Below are positions 49,564 to 60,340 of a stretch of DNA of 64,000 bases, in pieces. The notes beneath the pieces were generated by a model that made no database searches, had not been told where the DNA came from, and saw only the letters and a list, made by a program, of their open reading frames with translations. A program made the translations under genes and the position numbers. This DNA comes from Sapria himalayana (Eukaryota; Streptophyta; Magnoliopsida; Malpighiales; Rafflesiaceae): positions 310,001 through 374,000 of the forward strand of contig JAREIK010002440.1 in NCBI GenBank assembly GCA_029783825.1, written 5' to 3'. Each line of letters opens with the position of its first letter. Position 1 is the first letter of the stretch.

Positions 49564-51908
49564 TAGTTGCAACATTATGAGGGTGCCAAAACTCAATTAT
49601 TTTATATGATCACAAAACTTAGTTGAGTAATAATATTTTGGCTAATGTAGCTTCATAAGTGTATATGGGTTGTACAAGTAATAAAATGGATGTAAGTCCA
49701 TACATCTATCTCATATGACTTGTTTGATAATTCTATCAATCAACAATGAATTAATGATTATATGTGTTGAATAGAAATACTTGATCTTAGAGAATATGCT
49801 CATACTCTAGGGTTGACACATGTACTTTTATGTGATCATGTTCCTAGATATTTGGTTTATATTGTATTTGAGTATTGGAAGAAAGATATTTTAGTATGAA
49901 AATACTCATATGCCCTCTTGGAATACAAAGTAATTTTCATCCATTAGACTAACACTAACTAGGATGATTCTCTCATTATTGTGCCCTTGGTATTTCAAAT
50001 TTTAATAACAAAGCACCATGTCGATCCTTGTAAGGGTTATCATCTCTACTTTTTTAGGTAATTTGTCAACTACCCTTGATGATTACTTCGAGTATGTATT
50101 TATATTCTCCAACATTTAATTATCTTTGTGACTTGAGATAATACGGTACTACATTTGTTTGATCTTTCAACTTCGTAAGTATCATACTCATGATAATGAA
50201 ACATAAATATTCTTAAGAATTTAACCCATGAAAATCATGCAAGCTAGAATCATTCACATGATTATCACCACCAAATGAGTCTTTTCCATTTGCATGTGCC
50301 CCATGACATACATGTCACCATCCTCCATGACCAACACATGGCTCTCACACTATTATGAAACTTTTAGGTAATAAATTCTACTTAACCACTATATTACTCT
50401 GAGATTAGTTCATCTAGATAATACATAATGGATTGGTCTTTAATATGTTTGTACTTTTGGCTTGATTAGCACTATACCCACAATAATTAACATATCTCAA
50501 CTAAGAGTTTTCAAATATTAGTTTATCTTAAGCATTAAAATTAGAAAGCATGTCACTTTCATTTATTTGGAACACATGAGTGTATCCCATGACATACATG
50601 TCACTATCTATCATGACCAACATACATAAATTGATTTATTCATATAAACCCTAATATTCAGTACTCAAGTATATCCACATCCATCAACATCCAAACACAT
50701 TATAAACTAAATATAAACATATTAATTCAATTATCTAACAAAATATAATTAAATAACCAATCCATGAGTTAAATTTAGTTGGACATTAAGGATAAACTCA
50801 AATGAGATGTGTGAAAGGTTATCTCATGGATTCTAGAATACCAATGAATGCCCAAATAAATTTCCAAAAAGAAAACCCTAATTCTAATCGAGTTTGCTTG
50901 TTGTTTGCTTTGGATTTGCCCCTAATTTAGGATTAGGTCATTGTACCTAGGTTTGGAGTATGACGTGATATTCTTTTGCTCATCTTTTTAATCTATTTTT
51001 TAAATATTTTCTCAATATATCTTTTATGTTTCAGGAATATCTGCACCACTTTAAGTTGGACGTCATGATATTTATTTGAGGTCGTGACTCTATAATCTTT
51101 TCAAATCCTCTTTGGAGCACAATTATCATGACAATATGAATGATCAAATTAGATATTTAAATCTCTATAACACAAATTTATGTTATTAGTAAGTGGCCAT
51201 GACTTTGGTCTTGGCTTTGTGATAAAATGTCATGGTGCTAGGATTGTCGTGACTGAGTTAGTTATTTTTATAATATAAATTCACAGTGCTTATGTTTTGG
51301 TCATGACTTTGATATTGGCTTTATGGGTGAAGGTGACACTTTGAATGCCACAACTAAGTTATTACTTTTTGGAATGACAAGTCACCATAGAAAATGATGT
51401 TGCGACCTACATCTATCGATATTTTGGTTCTATTTGAATAAGTCAAAATTCTAAAATTTGTCATGACTATTTGTATCAATAAATTTGTGACTATCAAGTA
51501 GTTTTGAACTAGTATAATTGTGACTCCAAGAAATTATCATAACAAATATAATTATGTTGCATAGTAAAATGATCATGTCAACTCGATGGTAGAATCATGA
51601 TATACAAAGAACATCATGACTATTTTAGTAGAATTATGACTAAGAAAGAATATTATGACTACTCAAAGAAATTATAGCGGATAAATATAAGTTGTGAAAA
51701 GGGGTTTTCATGACTCTTCATTATTTTCTCTCCTGCAAGTATTTTCCACTAAGTTTAGCAATTTTACCAAATTTCATTAACATTTATTACTTGTTCCTCA
51801 AAATATGATTTTAATGAATTTTATTTGATAACCATTAGTATTCATGCAAACACTCTATATTTTATTTCCAAAATGATATCATTTATTTGATGTTTTGAAT
51901 ACCAAACA
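49564..51908 (-). mobile_element. Solo LTR in E0 gag
   Basis: 2.3 kb, from TAGTTGCAACATTATGAGGG to AATACCAAACA, colinear with both E0 LTRs. The flanks TGAAA and AGAAC match at 3 of 5, so the duplication is weak. Insertion is supported mainly by gag continuing across it. It retains empty forms of two later insertion sites: CCTAGGTTTGGAGTATG (50946-50962) and GGTAATAAATTC (50368-50379). Confidence 0.7.
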
Positions 51909-52744
51909 AGAACTACAACTTAAAGTCATGTTGTGGGAACTTCCTAGAAATTTCTTTGAAACTGTCCTAAACTTCAAAGTTGTTTGCTTATTTTATTTGA
52001 ATTGACTTATTTCACCCCTCAGGTAAGAGATGATTTAAGGTGAAAAAAAATTAGAAAAAATTGCTTGTACTAGTTCATCCTAACTCTTAATCGAACCTCA
52101 AGATAAACACTAGACCAAACTCTAGGTTTCATCTATGTAAGAAAAGGGGTAAAACCTTAATCGAATAGCATCCGAGTCAATCCCAAAAAATATCAAAATA
52201 TCACATATCTATAAAGATTTACAATGTGATTATTTGGTTCTTCTAACATTCTCTCATTATATTGATTCTTTTATACCATAATTATCAAACTTAGCTTCAA
52301 GTCAAAGTAAATAGCTTGTACTAGTTGCATTAGAATCCCTAAATAACTTATCATGAAGGTAGATCTCTAATAATATTCCAAAGTATGATGAGGATTAGGC
52401 TGTTGGATATCTTATCCTTGGTTATTTTTGTTGCTTTCATTTTTCTCCATCATTTCTCTCTTAACTCTCTCTTAAAAATGCTTGTGTTGTTCTTTCAATT
52501 TCTAGGTTCAGAGAGTTTAACTCAATTACTTGAGCTCTACTCATTTAATTTTTTTGGTGGTTACAAAACAACAAAAAAAAACATAATAAGGGTACACTCA
52601 CAATACAAATGCAATATAAATAATAAACAAAATCACATCTATTCAACTTGAAGTAGAATTATTCTTTTACAAGGATAGTTATGTCAACTCAAGTTAATAA
52701 ATCAAACTATTGTAAGATAATCCTTTGAAATTGCATTAAACACT
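51909..52744 (-). pseudogene. E0 leader, primer-binding site and gag N-terminal segment
   Basis: Minus strand: next to the 5' LTR (52719-52744) lies a degenerate primer-binding site homologous to the one in E2. Gag follows near 52330-51910: LEAKFDNYGI, then SDAIRLRFYPFS (family DDAIRLRLFPFSL), DELVQAIFSNFF (family DELVRKFLAKFF) and FPQHDFKL. This is the Athila-type gag domain that forms the particle. It has several stops. Confidence 0.75.
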
Positions 52745-54134
52745 TGTTATTATTTTGCAAGGGTGTCAAAATTTGTACTTATTTGACACAATCACAAAAC
52801 CTAATTAAGCAAGGATCTATTGGACAATATAATTTTTAATAAGTATATGGGTGATGGATCATATAAGTAATAAAGTGGAGATGAATCTAAATATTAATCT
52901 CATATGGATTATTTTATAGTTCGGTCGATCAATAATGAACTGATATTTTTATAAGTTAACTAGATATACTTTGTCTTAAGGAATATACTCATACTCTAGG
53001 GTTGGCAAATATACTTGTAGGAGTTGATATTTCATAGTGTTTGGTTCATATTTTAATTTGTTATTAGATGAAAGCTAGATTAGTATGAAAATATTCATGT
53101 GCCCTCTTGGCATACAATATGCTTATCATCCATTATAATGTCACTACTAAGGATGATTTCCTCCTAGTTCCTCATTAGTATTCTAAGACCAAAGTATCAT
53201 GTTGATTCATATGAGGGTCATTATGATGTCTATTCATTTTAGGCAATACATCAACTATACTTGATGTTTGTTTTGAACATGTGTAATTCTATTTTCCAAC
53301 CTCTAATTATCTCAATGACTTGAGATAATTTGGTATTAAATTTGTTTGTGATTTTAGTTTCGTGAGTGCTATAATTGTGAAAATTAAACATACATCTTCT
53401 CAAGAATTGTATACAAAAAAGTCATACAAGCATGAATGTTTGGTAGGATTATTACCATCATATGAGTTTTTCAAACTTACATTTGCCCTGTGGTATACCT
53501 ATCACTTTTCACCACATCTAAGACATGACTCATATACTACAATGTAACTCATAAGTAAGACATTCTATTTAACCCATGCTTTATGTCAAGATAATTCATG
53601 CAGATAATACATAATGGAATGGTCTTTAATATGTTGGTACTTTTGACTTCAAGAGCATCATACCTACAATAATTAACATACTTAAACTTAAGATTTCTAT
53701 ATGTTGGTTTATCTCAGAAATTAAGATTAGAAGCACTATCACTTCTATTCAAACTACTTGAGTATGTCCCATAACATATCTATCATCATCCCCCATGGTT
53801 GAAACACATAAGCCAATGTATTCATGAAAACTCTAATTTTTAGTTCTCAAGTGAATCCATATCCATCACCACCCATCACATTATATATTAAATATAAACT
53901 CATTAATTTAATTATCTATAACAACACAAATTACATAACCAATCCTAGAATTCAATTTAGCTAGACATTATAAATAAAATCATGTGAGATGAGTAAAAAG
54001 TCATCTTGTAGATTCTAAGGTTCCCAATGAATGCCCAAACTAATTTCCAAAAAGAAATCCCTAATCATAATCAATTTTACTTATTGTTCACCTTCGATTT
54101 GTACCTAATTGAGGTTGAGGTGATAATTCCTAGG
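52745..54134 (-). mobile_element. E0 5' LTR, first part
   Basis: Starts TGTTATTATTTTGCAAGGGT on the plus strand. Interrupted at CTAGG (54130-54134) by a plus-strand solo LTR and resumed at 57015. It contains the empty GTAAG site at 53556-53560. Confidence 0.7.
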
Positions 54135-57014
54135 TGTTTGTTACACCACATACTAAATAAAACTAAATATTTAGCAATTATTCATGAGGTTTTCATATAA
54201 AAATATGCTTTAAATGAATAACTTCACCAAATTATAGTTTTTGATAAATAATGATGATTAGTGGTGAAATTATGTAATTTTTTTGTGTGAAATAGAGACT
54301 TGGTGGATGATTGAGAAAGAGTTGAGCTAAAAGTCATGCAAAATGATAGTATTCATCATGTTATGACTTTTTTATACCTTGTTAAACTTATAGGATAGTT
54401 TTAGCATTCATTCATGGCTGAAGTTGTACACAACTAGTAGTGAAAATTTTCATATATCATGACTGTGCCACTTTGTTGACATAATTATTTTACTATGTAA
54501 CACATTATTTTTAGCTATGAAACTTTATTGGAGTGACAACCATGCTAGTTTATTCTATTTTTATATGGCTATGATATTAATTTCTTATCATAAAAATTAA
54601 GTACCCTACTAGTACTAAAAATCATAACTCGTTCCTATAACCATGACTTTCTCATTATAGATCCACAAAATGTTATTCATAGCATACAAGTTTCATGAAT
54701 TTCTCAACATAGTGACTTTATATTCATAGCTGAAGTTGTACACAACATAGCCATAGAAATCTCCGTTTTTATGACTTTCTCATTAAGCAAAAAACCATGG
54801 TGTTATTCATAGCATCATGCCTTTTATCTACAAAATGTTATAGAAAGAAATACTCGAGCTATGACTTTTTCTAAGGTCTTAACTATCTACTCTACAAAAT
54901 GTTATAGCATCTAGCCTATTAATAGTTTCATGACTTTAGATTACATTGTTGAAATCCACAAGCCACAACAATTCCAAATGCCATGACTTAGTATTATAGA
55001 GGTAAAATGTACAGTCACAATTTTTCTTAGTGTTGTGGTCATATAATATAAGAGAGAGACCAGGGTCATGACCTATTCCTAGCATAGTGACTTGATATTC
55101 CAAAGATTAAAAATATAGCCACAATCATTCCCAATGTCATAGCATTCTAAAGCTAGAAAGACACCAAAGTCTCTGCTCGTTATCAAAGTCACGACTTTGT
55201 GTTACATAGACAAAAAGACAAAAGCCATGACATTCCTAAAACTCATGACTCTTGACTTAAATTTTGCACTCAACTATTTGAGTATAAAAGGGAGAAACAT
55301 GAAATTTGGAGAAGCATTCTAAAGCATGAGAGAAAAGGTGAAAACTAAGGTTTTGAGTTCAAAATTTTTCTCAACCCTAGGAGAGATACACACACAAATG
55401 GGCAACACAAGGCACAAGCATAAATTTTGAAGGGGAGTGAATTTTAATTCACCCTTGAGGCAAATATAAGGCACACAATAGAGTATTATATAGATTTAAA
55501 GGTTAATTCCTGAATACTCTTGAAAGTTATCATTGAGAACCCTAAATTTCATGAGATGTATTTCTAGTTTTCTTATGTGAATTCTTTTCGAATATCATGT
55601 TAATTGAGGTCTAATATTAATATATTTGATTTCTAGTGATGGATGCTTGATTAATAAAAGATTTTATATTTTGATTTTATTGTGGTTTGGATTTTGATGG
55701 ATATTATATTTTAAGTATAACTAAAACTATGGTTTTATTATTGGTAAATTTATGCATACTATCATGGTGGATGTTGACATGCATGCCTTAGAATACACTC
55801 AGTCATAATAGTAGGAAGGAAGTGATAATATTTCTAATGGTGACATGTAAAATAAACTTAAACTAACCTTTATTGATGTGAGTATTTTATAAAATATTTT
55901 TGTAATAGTTTTATCTTTAGTATGGGAATCACATGTCATTATGTTAGATAGTGACAGGTAAGTTATGAGACACGTGTGATTAGAAGTGACTTATATGGTA
56001 GAGATAGTCTTATGAGTTAGGATATGTCTTATCATTACTGTTAATGAGATTTAAAGGAAAAGATATATTAATTAGATGTGTCAAACGAGTTGTGACAGGT
56101 CGGCCCGACCCATTTTTAGCCAGCCCGACCATGCTTCCATGCTAGGCCAGGCACGACATAGTTATCATACCATGCCGTGCTTGGCCCAACATTGTTTTGT
56201 GGAGGTCCAGCCTGGCACGAGCCCAAGGCACGAATCCGCTGGGTTTGGCCCGGTCGGGCCAAACCCTAATTTAAAAAAAAATTAGGGTCTGGCACTCCCG
56301 CCATGATTCTTCTTCACTATCGGTGGATAGGCACGACACGGGCACATGCACAGGAAATTCCCATGTTGGGCCGGCCTAGGCACGGCCAAATCATGCCGTG
56401 CCTCGTGCCGGACATGGCCAGCCCGGCCCAGTTGACACCTCTAATATTAATTATGTGAGTGTGGTACTTATATAGTTAAAAGTAAAAATGCTTTTACTAT
56501 TATATTATTTTACATCTATATTATTTTACCTAAAAGGTATTTTTTGTGAATGACCCTTAAGTAATAATGATTTATCATTTTGGCATAAAGTACTAAGAAG
56601 AAAATTACAAAATGAACATCATTGGGGAGAGCTAATAGTTGATAACCATCTTGTATGCCAATAGAATAATATATTATTTTCACAATTATCTTATATTCAT
56701 TCTATAACTAATTATAATAATATCTAAACTATTTAGATAAGTCATCATGCTTAATGGAATAAAACAAACATAAAATTTAAGAACTTTACCTAAAACCTAG
56801 TCTTATCCTTTCAACTAGAGTAGTAGTTGGCTACTAATTGATTGAATGAGCTGGCTACATAATCTTTATTGGATTGATATCTTGACAAAAGTTCACTTTA
56901 CAACTAATATGACCCATATACTTGTGAGACTAGTTAGATGAGAGATCATTACAAAATAAGGTCTTGAAACTTTGCCTAATCCTAAAAATTAGGCATCATA
57001 ACAAAGTCATAATA
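54135..57014 (+). mobile_element. Plus-strand Athila-type solo LTR
   Basis: Starts TGTTTGTTACACC, ends AAAGTCATAATA, and is flanked by identical CTAGG on both sides (54130-54134, 57015-57019). The uninterrupted site exists in the related LTR at 50946 (CCTAGGTTTGG). 2.88 kb, or about 2.5 kb without the hAT derivative at 56073. ATGACTT words recur at 54640-55260. Confidence 0.9.
56073..56443. mobile_element. Short non-autonomous hAT derivative (371 bp)
   Basis: The left end is TAGATGTGTCAAACG and the right end is AGTTGACACCTCTA. The 8-bp duplication is perfect, ATATTAAT (56065-56072 and 56444-56451), and an empty paralogous site lies at 20449-20464. Internal inverted repeats: GGGTTTGGCCCG with CGGGCCAAACCC, two bases apart (56241-56266), and ACCCTAATTT with AAATTAGGGT (56263-56288). 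GC-rich and non-coding. The best-preserved member here. Confidence 0.95.
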
Positions 57015-58001
57015 CTAGGCTTGGAATGTATTCTTGAACTTCTTTTTCTTCCCTCCTCACTCTTTGTTTTTACTTTCTTCTGAGTATAGCTTTTATACTT
57101 TATGAATTCTTTTGATATTTTATGTTGGATGTTATGGCACAAAGTTGATATCATGCATCTATCATATCCTTAGATCCTCTCTGGAGTACAATTGTCATGA
57201 CATTGTTAATGGTAATGACTGATGTCTAACTTTCTATAACAAAATGTCATGGTACTAAAGCTCTATCATATCCTTAGATCCTTTTTGGTCTTAACTTTGT
57301 GAGCAAAATATTACAGCACTAGGATTACTATGAATGAATCAAATTTCTCTATATAAAAAGTCAAGGCACTAAAAATTTAGTCATAGCTTTAGTGTTTTCT
57401 TTGAGAATAAAATGGCATGATGATATGAATGCCATGATTTTCTCCCTAGAATAAAAAAATCATGGTAGAAAATGATACTACAACTTATAATTATTGATGT
57501 TTTGGTTCTATTTGAATAAGTTGTGACTTTGGAATGTGCCACAACCACTTCTACTAATGACCTTAACTCTACAAAATAATATCATAGTCATTAAGTGGTT
57601 TATAACTAGTATGACTTTAACTCTACAAAATTATCATGTTCATGAAGATTATGTTGCATAGTGACATGATTATGTCAACACGATAGTGGAGTAATGACTT
57701 ACAAATAATACTATGACTATTTTAGTAGATTTATGACCAAGAAAAGATACCGCAATTACTCGATGTTAATATAAAAGGTGTATAAAGTTATGACTCTTCA
57801 TCGCTTCTCTATCATATACATTTTTTTCTATCGAGTCCATCAATTTCACTTAAATTTTTTCTAATTTTTCTAACATTCATAATTTCTTCTTCAAAATGAA
57901 ATATTAGTGGAATCTCTCTGATAACCACTAGCATTCAAGCAAACACACCATGTTTTACTCCTCAAATAAGACTATTTATTCTATATTTTGAGTATAAAAT
58001 A
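57015..58001 (-). mobile_element. E0 5' LTR, second part
   Basis: Colinear with 50947-51908, including CTTCTGAGTATAGCTTTTATA and CATGAC-rich words. Ends TTGAGTATAAAATA before GATAC, the right copy of the probable E0 target duplication. Confidence 0.7.
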
Positions 58002-58230
58002 GATACCACTATTAATATGTTACCATGAGCACCACCATTCCATGGGCAATAGAAAAAATTAGATTTTCTAAACCCACCCATCAATGAACTATGGATCTCT
58101 AAAATTGAGATAATTGATATATGTTATATAATTAAAATATTTATGTCGTATAGTAATAATTTACTTGATTTCAATTAATGTTTCTGTTTTAATATTTTTA
58201 TGTAAGTACAGGAAAAGAAATATTAAAAGG
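58002..58230 (-). mobile_element. Edge of the copia LTR beyond the nest
   Basis: GATACCA at 58002-58008 completes the copia primer-binding site broken at 27184. CTATTAATATGTTACC after it would be the LTR edge (TG changed to TA). The far LTR boundary was not found; sequence composition changes near 58230. Confidence 0.5.
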
Positions 58231-58379
58231 CCGGGGATGCAGTAGTAGCATAATAACGGAGGTCCCGCTCAGAAATTTTTGGAGCAGAGCCTGACCCGTT
58301 CCATGATCCAACCCGCTCCGATTAATTGAACTGAGAAATTTTTTTTATTATAAAATATTTCGTAATTTTAATTTCAAGA

Positions 58380-58574
58380 GGCTATTTTTGGACCCGGGGA
58401 ACTGCTCACTGTCTCTCTCTCTTCTCTCTACGTGATTTATCACGACTATTCTGTGCTGCATATTATAAGACTATATTTTGGTTGGTTTAATCTGTAACGC
58501 ATAAATATTTTCTGGTGGATATAGCTAGTTGTACTGAGCGACTAGTGAACTACGTTATTTTCGGTGTTTATTTC
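58380..58574 (+). promoter_or_regulatory. Possible promoter and 5' leader of the small ORF
   Basis: A pyrimidine tract (CTGTCTCTCTCTCTTCTCTC) is followed by TACGTGA (ACGT core) at 58430 and ATTATAAGACTATATT at 58462, which could serve as a TATA region about 110 bp before the ATG. These are common plant promoter features and are not specific evidence. Confidence 0.3.
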
Positions 58575-58796
58575 ATGTTTTTGATTTTGTCGCGGTTGGT
58601 TGCTGGATTGGATATATATATTGCCTGTTTTCTGTTGTTTCTATTGTTTCTGTATCTTATTATCACTACCGTGGAAGCGCAATTGACCAACACCAAACAT
58701 GCCTCCAATAGTGAAGCATACGAAGATGGTGGAAACCTCCAAGAAAGTGATCTAGGAGACAAGCTGATGCTTGTGAAACCTGGATGCGATAAATAG
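58575..58796 (+). CDS. Small secreted-type protein, possibly a WAK N-terminal fragment
   Basis: 73 residues from ATG at 58575 to TAG at 58796. Residues ~10-32 are strongly hydrophobic (IACFLLFLLFLYLIITTVEA), a signal peptide or single membrane segment, followed by an acidic polar part and the end LVKPGCDK. Wall-associated receptor kinases begin with a signal peptide and soon reach a PGC..KCGN(V/I)xIPYPFG segment, so PGCDK at the very end could be the start of that galacturonan-binding domain, cut by a stop. That reading is tentative. Start choice: the first ATG in the frame; upstream the frame is open for another 20 codons from a GTG, without ATG. No downstream kinase or EGF exon was seen. 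Local GC content is higher than in the TE nest. Confidence 0.4.
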   Translation: MFLILSRLVAGLDIYIACFLLFLLFLYLIITTVEAQLTNTKHASNSEAYEDGGNLQESDLGDKLMLVKPGCDK

Positions 58797-60340
58797 ATTG
58801 AATGGATAATTATTAATTTTCCTTCACATAGAACTTGAGAATTCCTTCTCACATTCAGAGTATATTTTTTAAAAAAATTGACAAAAATAATCATCATATG
58901 GAAAAATGGATGATAATAAAACTTGCTCACTTTTTCCTTTTTTTTACACTTTTCTCAAATATTTTGTCATATATTACAAAAAGTTGGAGTAATTATCTTT
59001 ATTCCATTTACAATTATCTAGATATAATGAATATAGATATATTTATGTGATTCTATAAAAAAATCGTCTCCTTAAATTATTCTTGGTAAGGAGAGTGGGC
59101 ACTACATATCTCTCATATTTCTTCTACATAAGATAATCAATCTAAGAAAGTCTAGGTTCAATGAACCTTCACTTAGTTTGATTCTCGCTTATCATATCAC
59201 TGTTCCACATATGTTCTTATGCTTTCCATGTTATACTAGATTGTGAAAAAACGAAATTATGTCTAATTTTGTAAAGTCATGTTCAAAATATGCCCTTCAA
59301 TAGGTTCACCCTTAAATGGACCTTTGGGTGGGTCGACCATGTTAATCCCATGCACATGGGGATTGCTTCTCATGGACCTCAATCCTATTTGGGAGCTCAT
59401 ATTTTTTAAAGTCATGTTCAAATCATATCCAAAACATGTTCTTCAGTTTTGGATCAAATCCAAATCACTTTATTCTAGCTTCAACATTTAAGTATGTTAC
59501 CTATTAAGCTTTCAATTATTTTGATTACTAGCAACAAAATATAACCCCAATTGAATAGAGAGTCATTGTTTTGACTTAAAACTCTTTTAAAAACAATATC
59601 ATGTGATCATTCATATACCTTTCTATACCTCATTAGTTTAGAGCATGGACAAAGTATAACTCCCACTAGACTAATTATGCCATATTTAGCCCAAATATAT
59701 AAAGTTCTTATCTCAGGACTAATTAATCATCATTTTAAAGTAATTGAAGATATTTATCATGACTTTTTCACTTTGGCATAAATTTCTAAGGAATGATCAT
59801 GATAGGTGGCCATGGGAATACTCTCCCTATATTAGGAGTGGTAAATATTCTATTGACTACCCAAGTACCTTCGATCACCTCAAGCTATACTCAATCATCA
59901 CCTTATGAGCAACCTCTGAGAGGTAATAAGGAATGAAGTTTTAAAGTATAGGATCATTATCCAAGACAAACTTGAGTACCTCAAGTCTAAGGATACTTGC
60001 ATAATTTATATGATGAGACTATCATAAATATTGAAGAATGATTATCTCATAGCATATCTCCAATATTGTACTTGACTACTATTAGTAAATATGTACATGT
60101 CTACTTTAATCATCACATGATTATAGTTCATATGATCAATTGCATAATCAAAATCAAAAAATATAATATATACTACTCTATTCTAATTAATAATGTCTGA
60201 TATGATTGTTCCTATGACTAGAGATAATATAGAGATACAACATAATTACACAAAATATATATCTCATTATCACATTGATTGCCTTCTTTTGTATAGATTA
60301 AATCACTCTCATTTGATACTTTCTAATGGAGATTATAAAT
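58797..60340. other. Gene-free AT-rich stretch
   Basis: No supported gene. GTCATGTTCAAA recurs at 59277 and 59411, giving a short internal duplication. Open frames here are short and have no recognised motif. Confidence 0.5.

Larger units (their letters stand above)
27185..58001 (-). mobile_element. Outer Athila-type Ty3/gypsy element (E0), heavily nested
   Basis: After removing inner insertions this minus-strand element consists of a 3' LTR (27185-27983 plus 38793-40218), an internal region (40219-42548, 49163-49563, 51909-52744) and a 5' LTR (52745-54134 plus 57015-58001). Each LTR is about 2.2-2.4 kb. Gag reads across both internal interruptions. The flanks AATAT (27180-27184) and GATAC (58002-58006) differ only by two transitions and fit an aged 5-bp target duplication inside a copia primer-binding site. 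Reverse transcriptase, RNase H and integrase are absent, so it encodes at most gag, protease and a linker. Confidence 0.7.
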
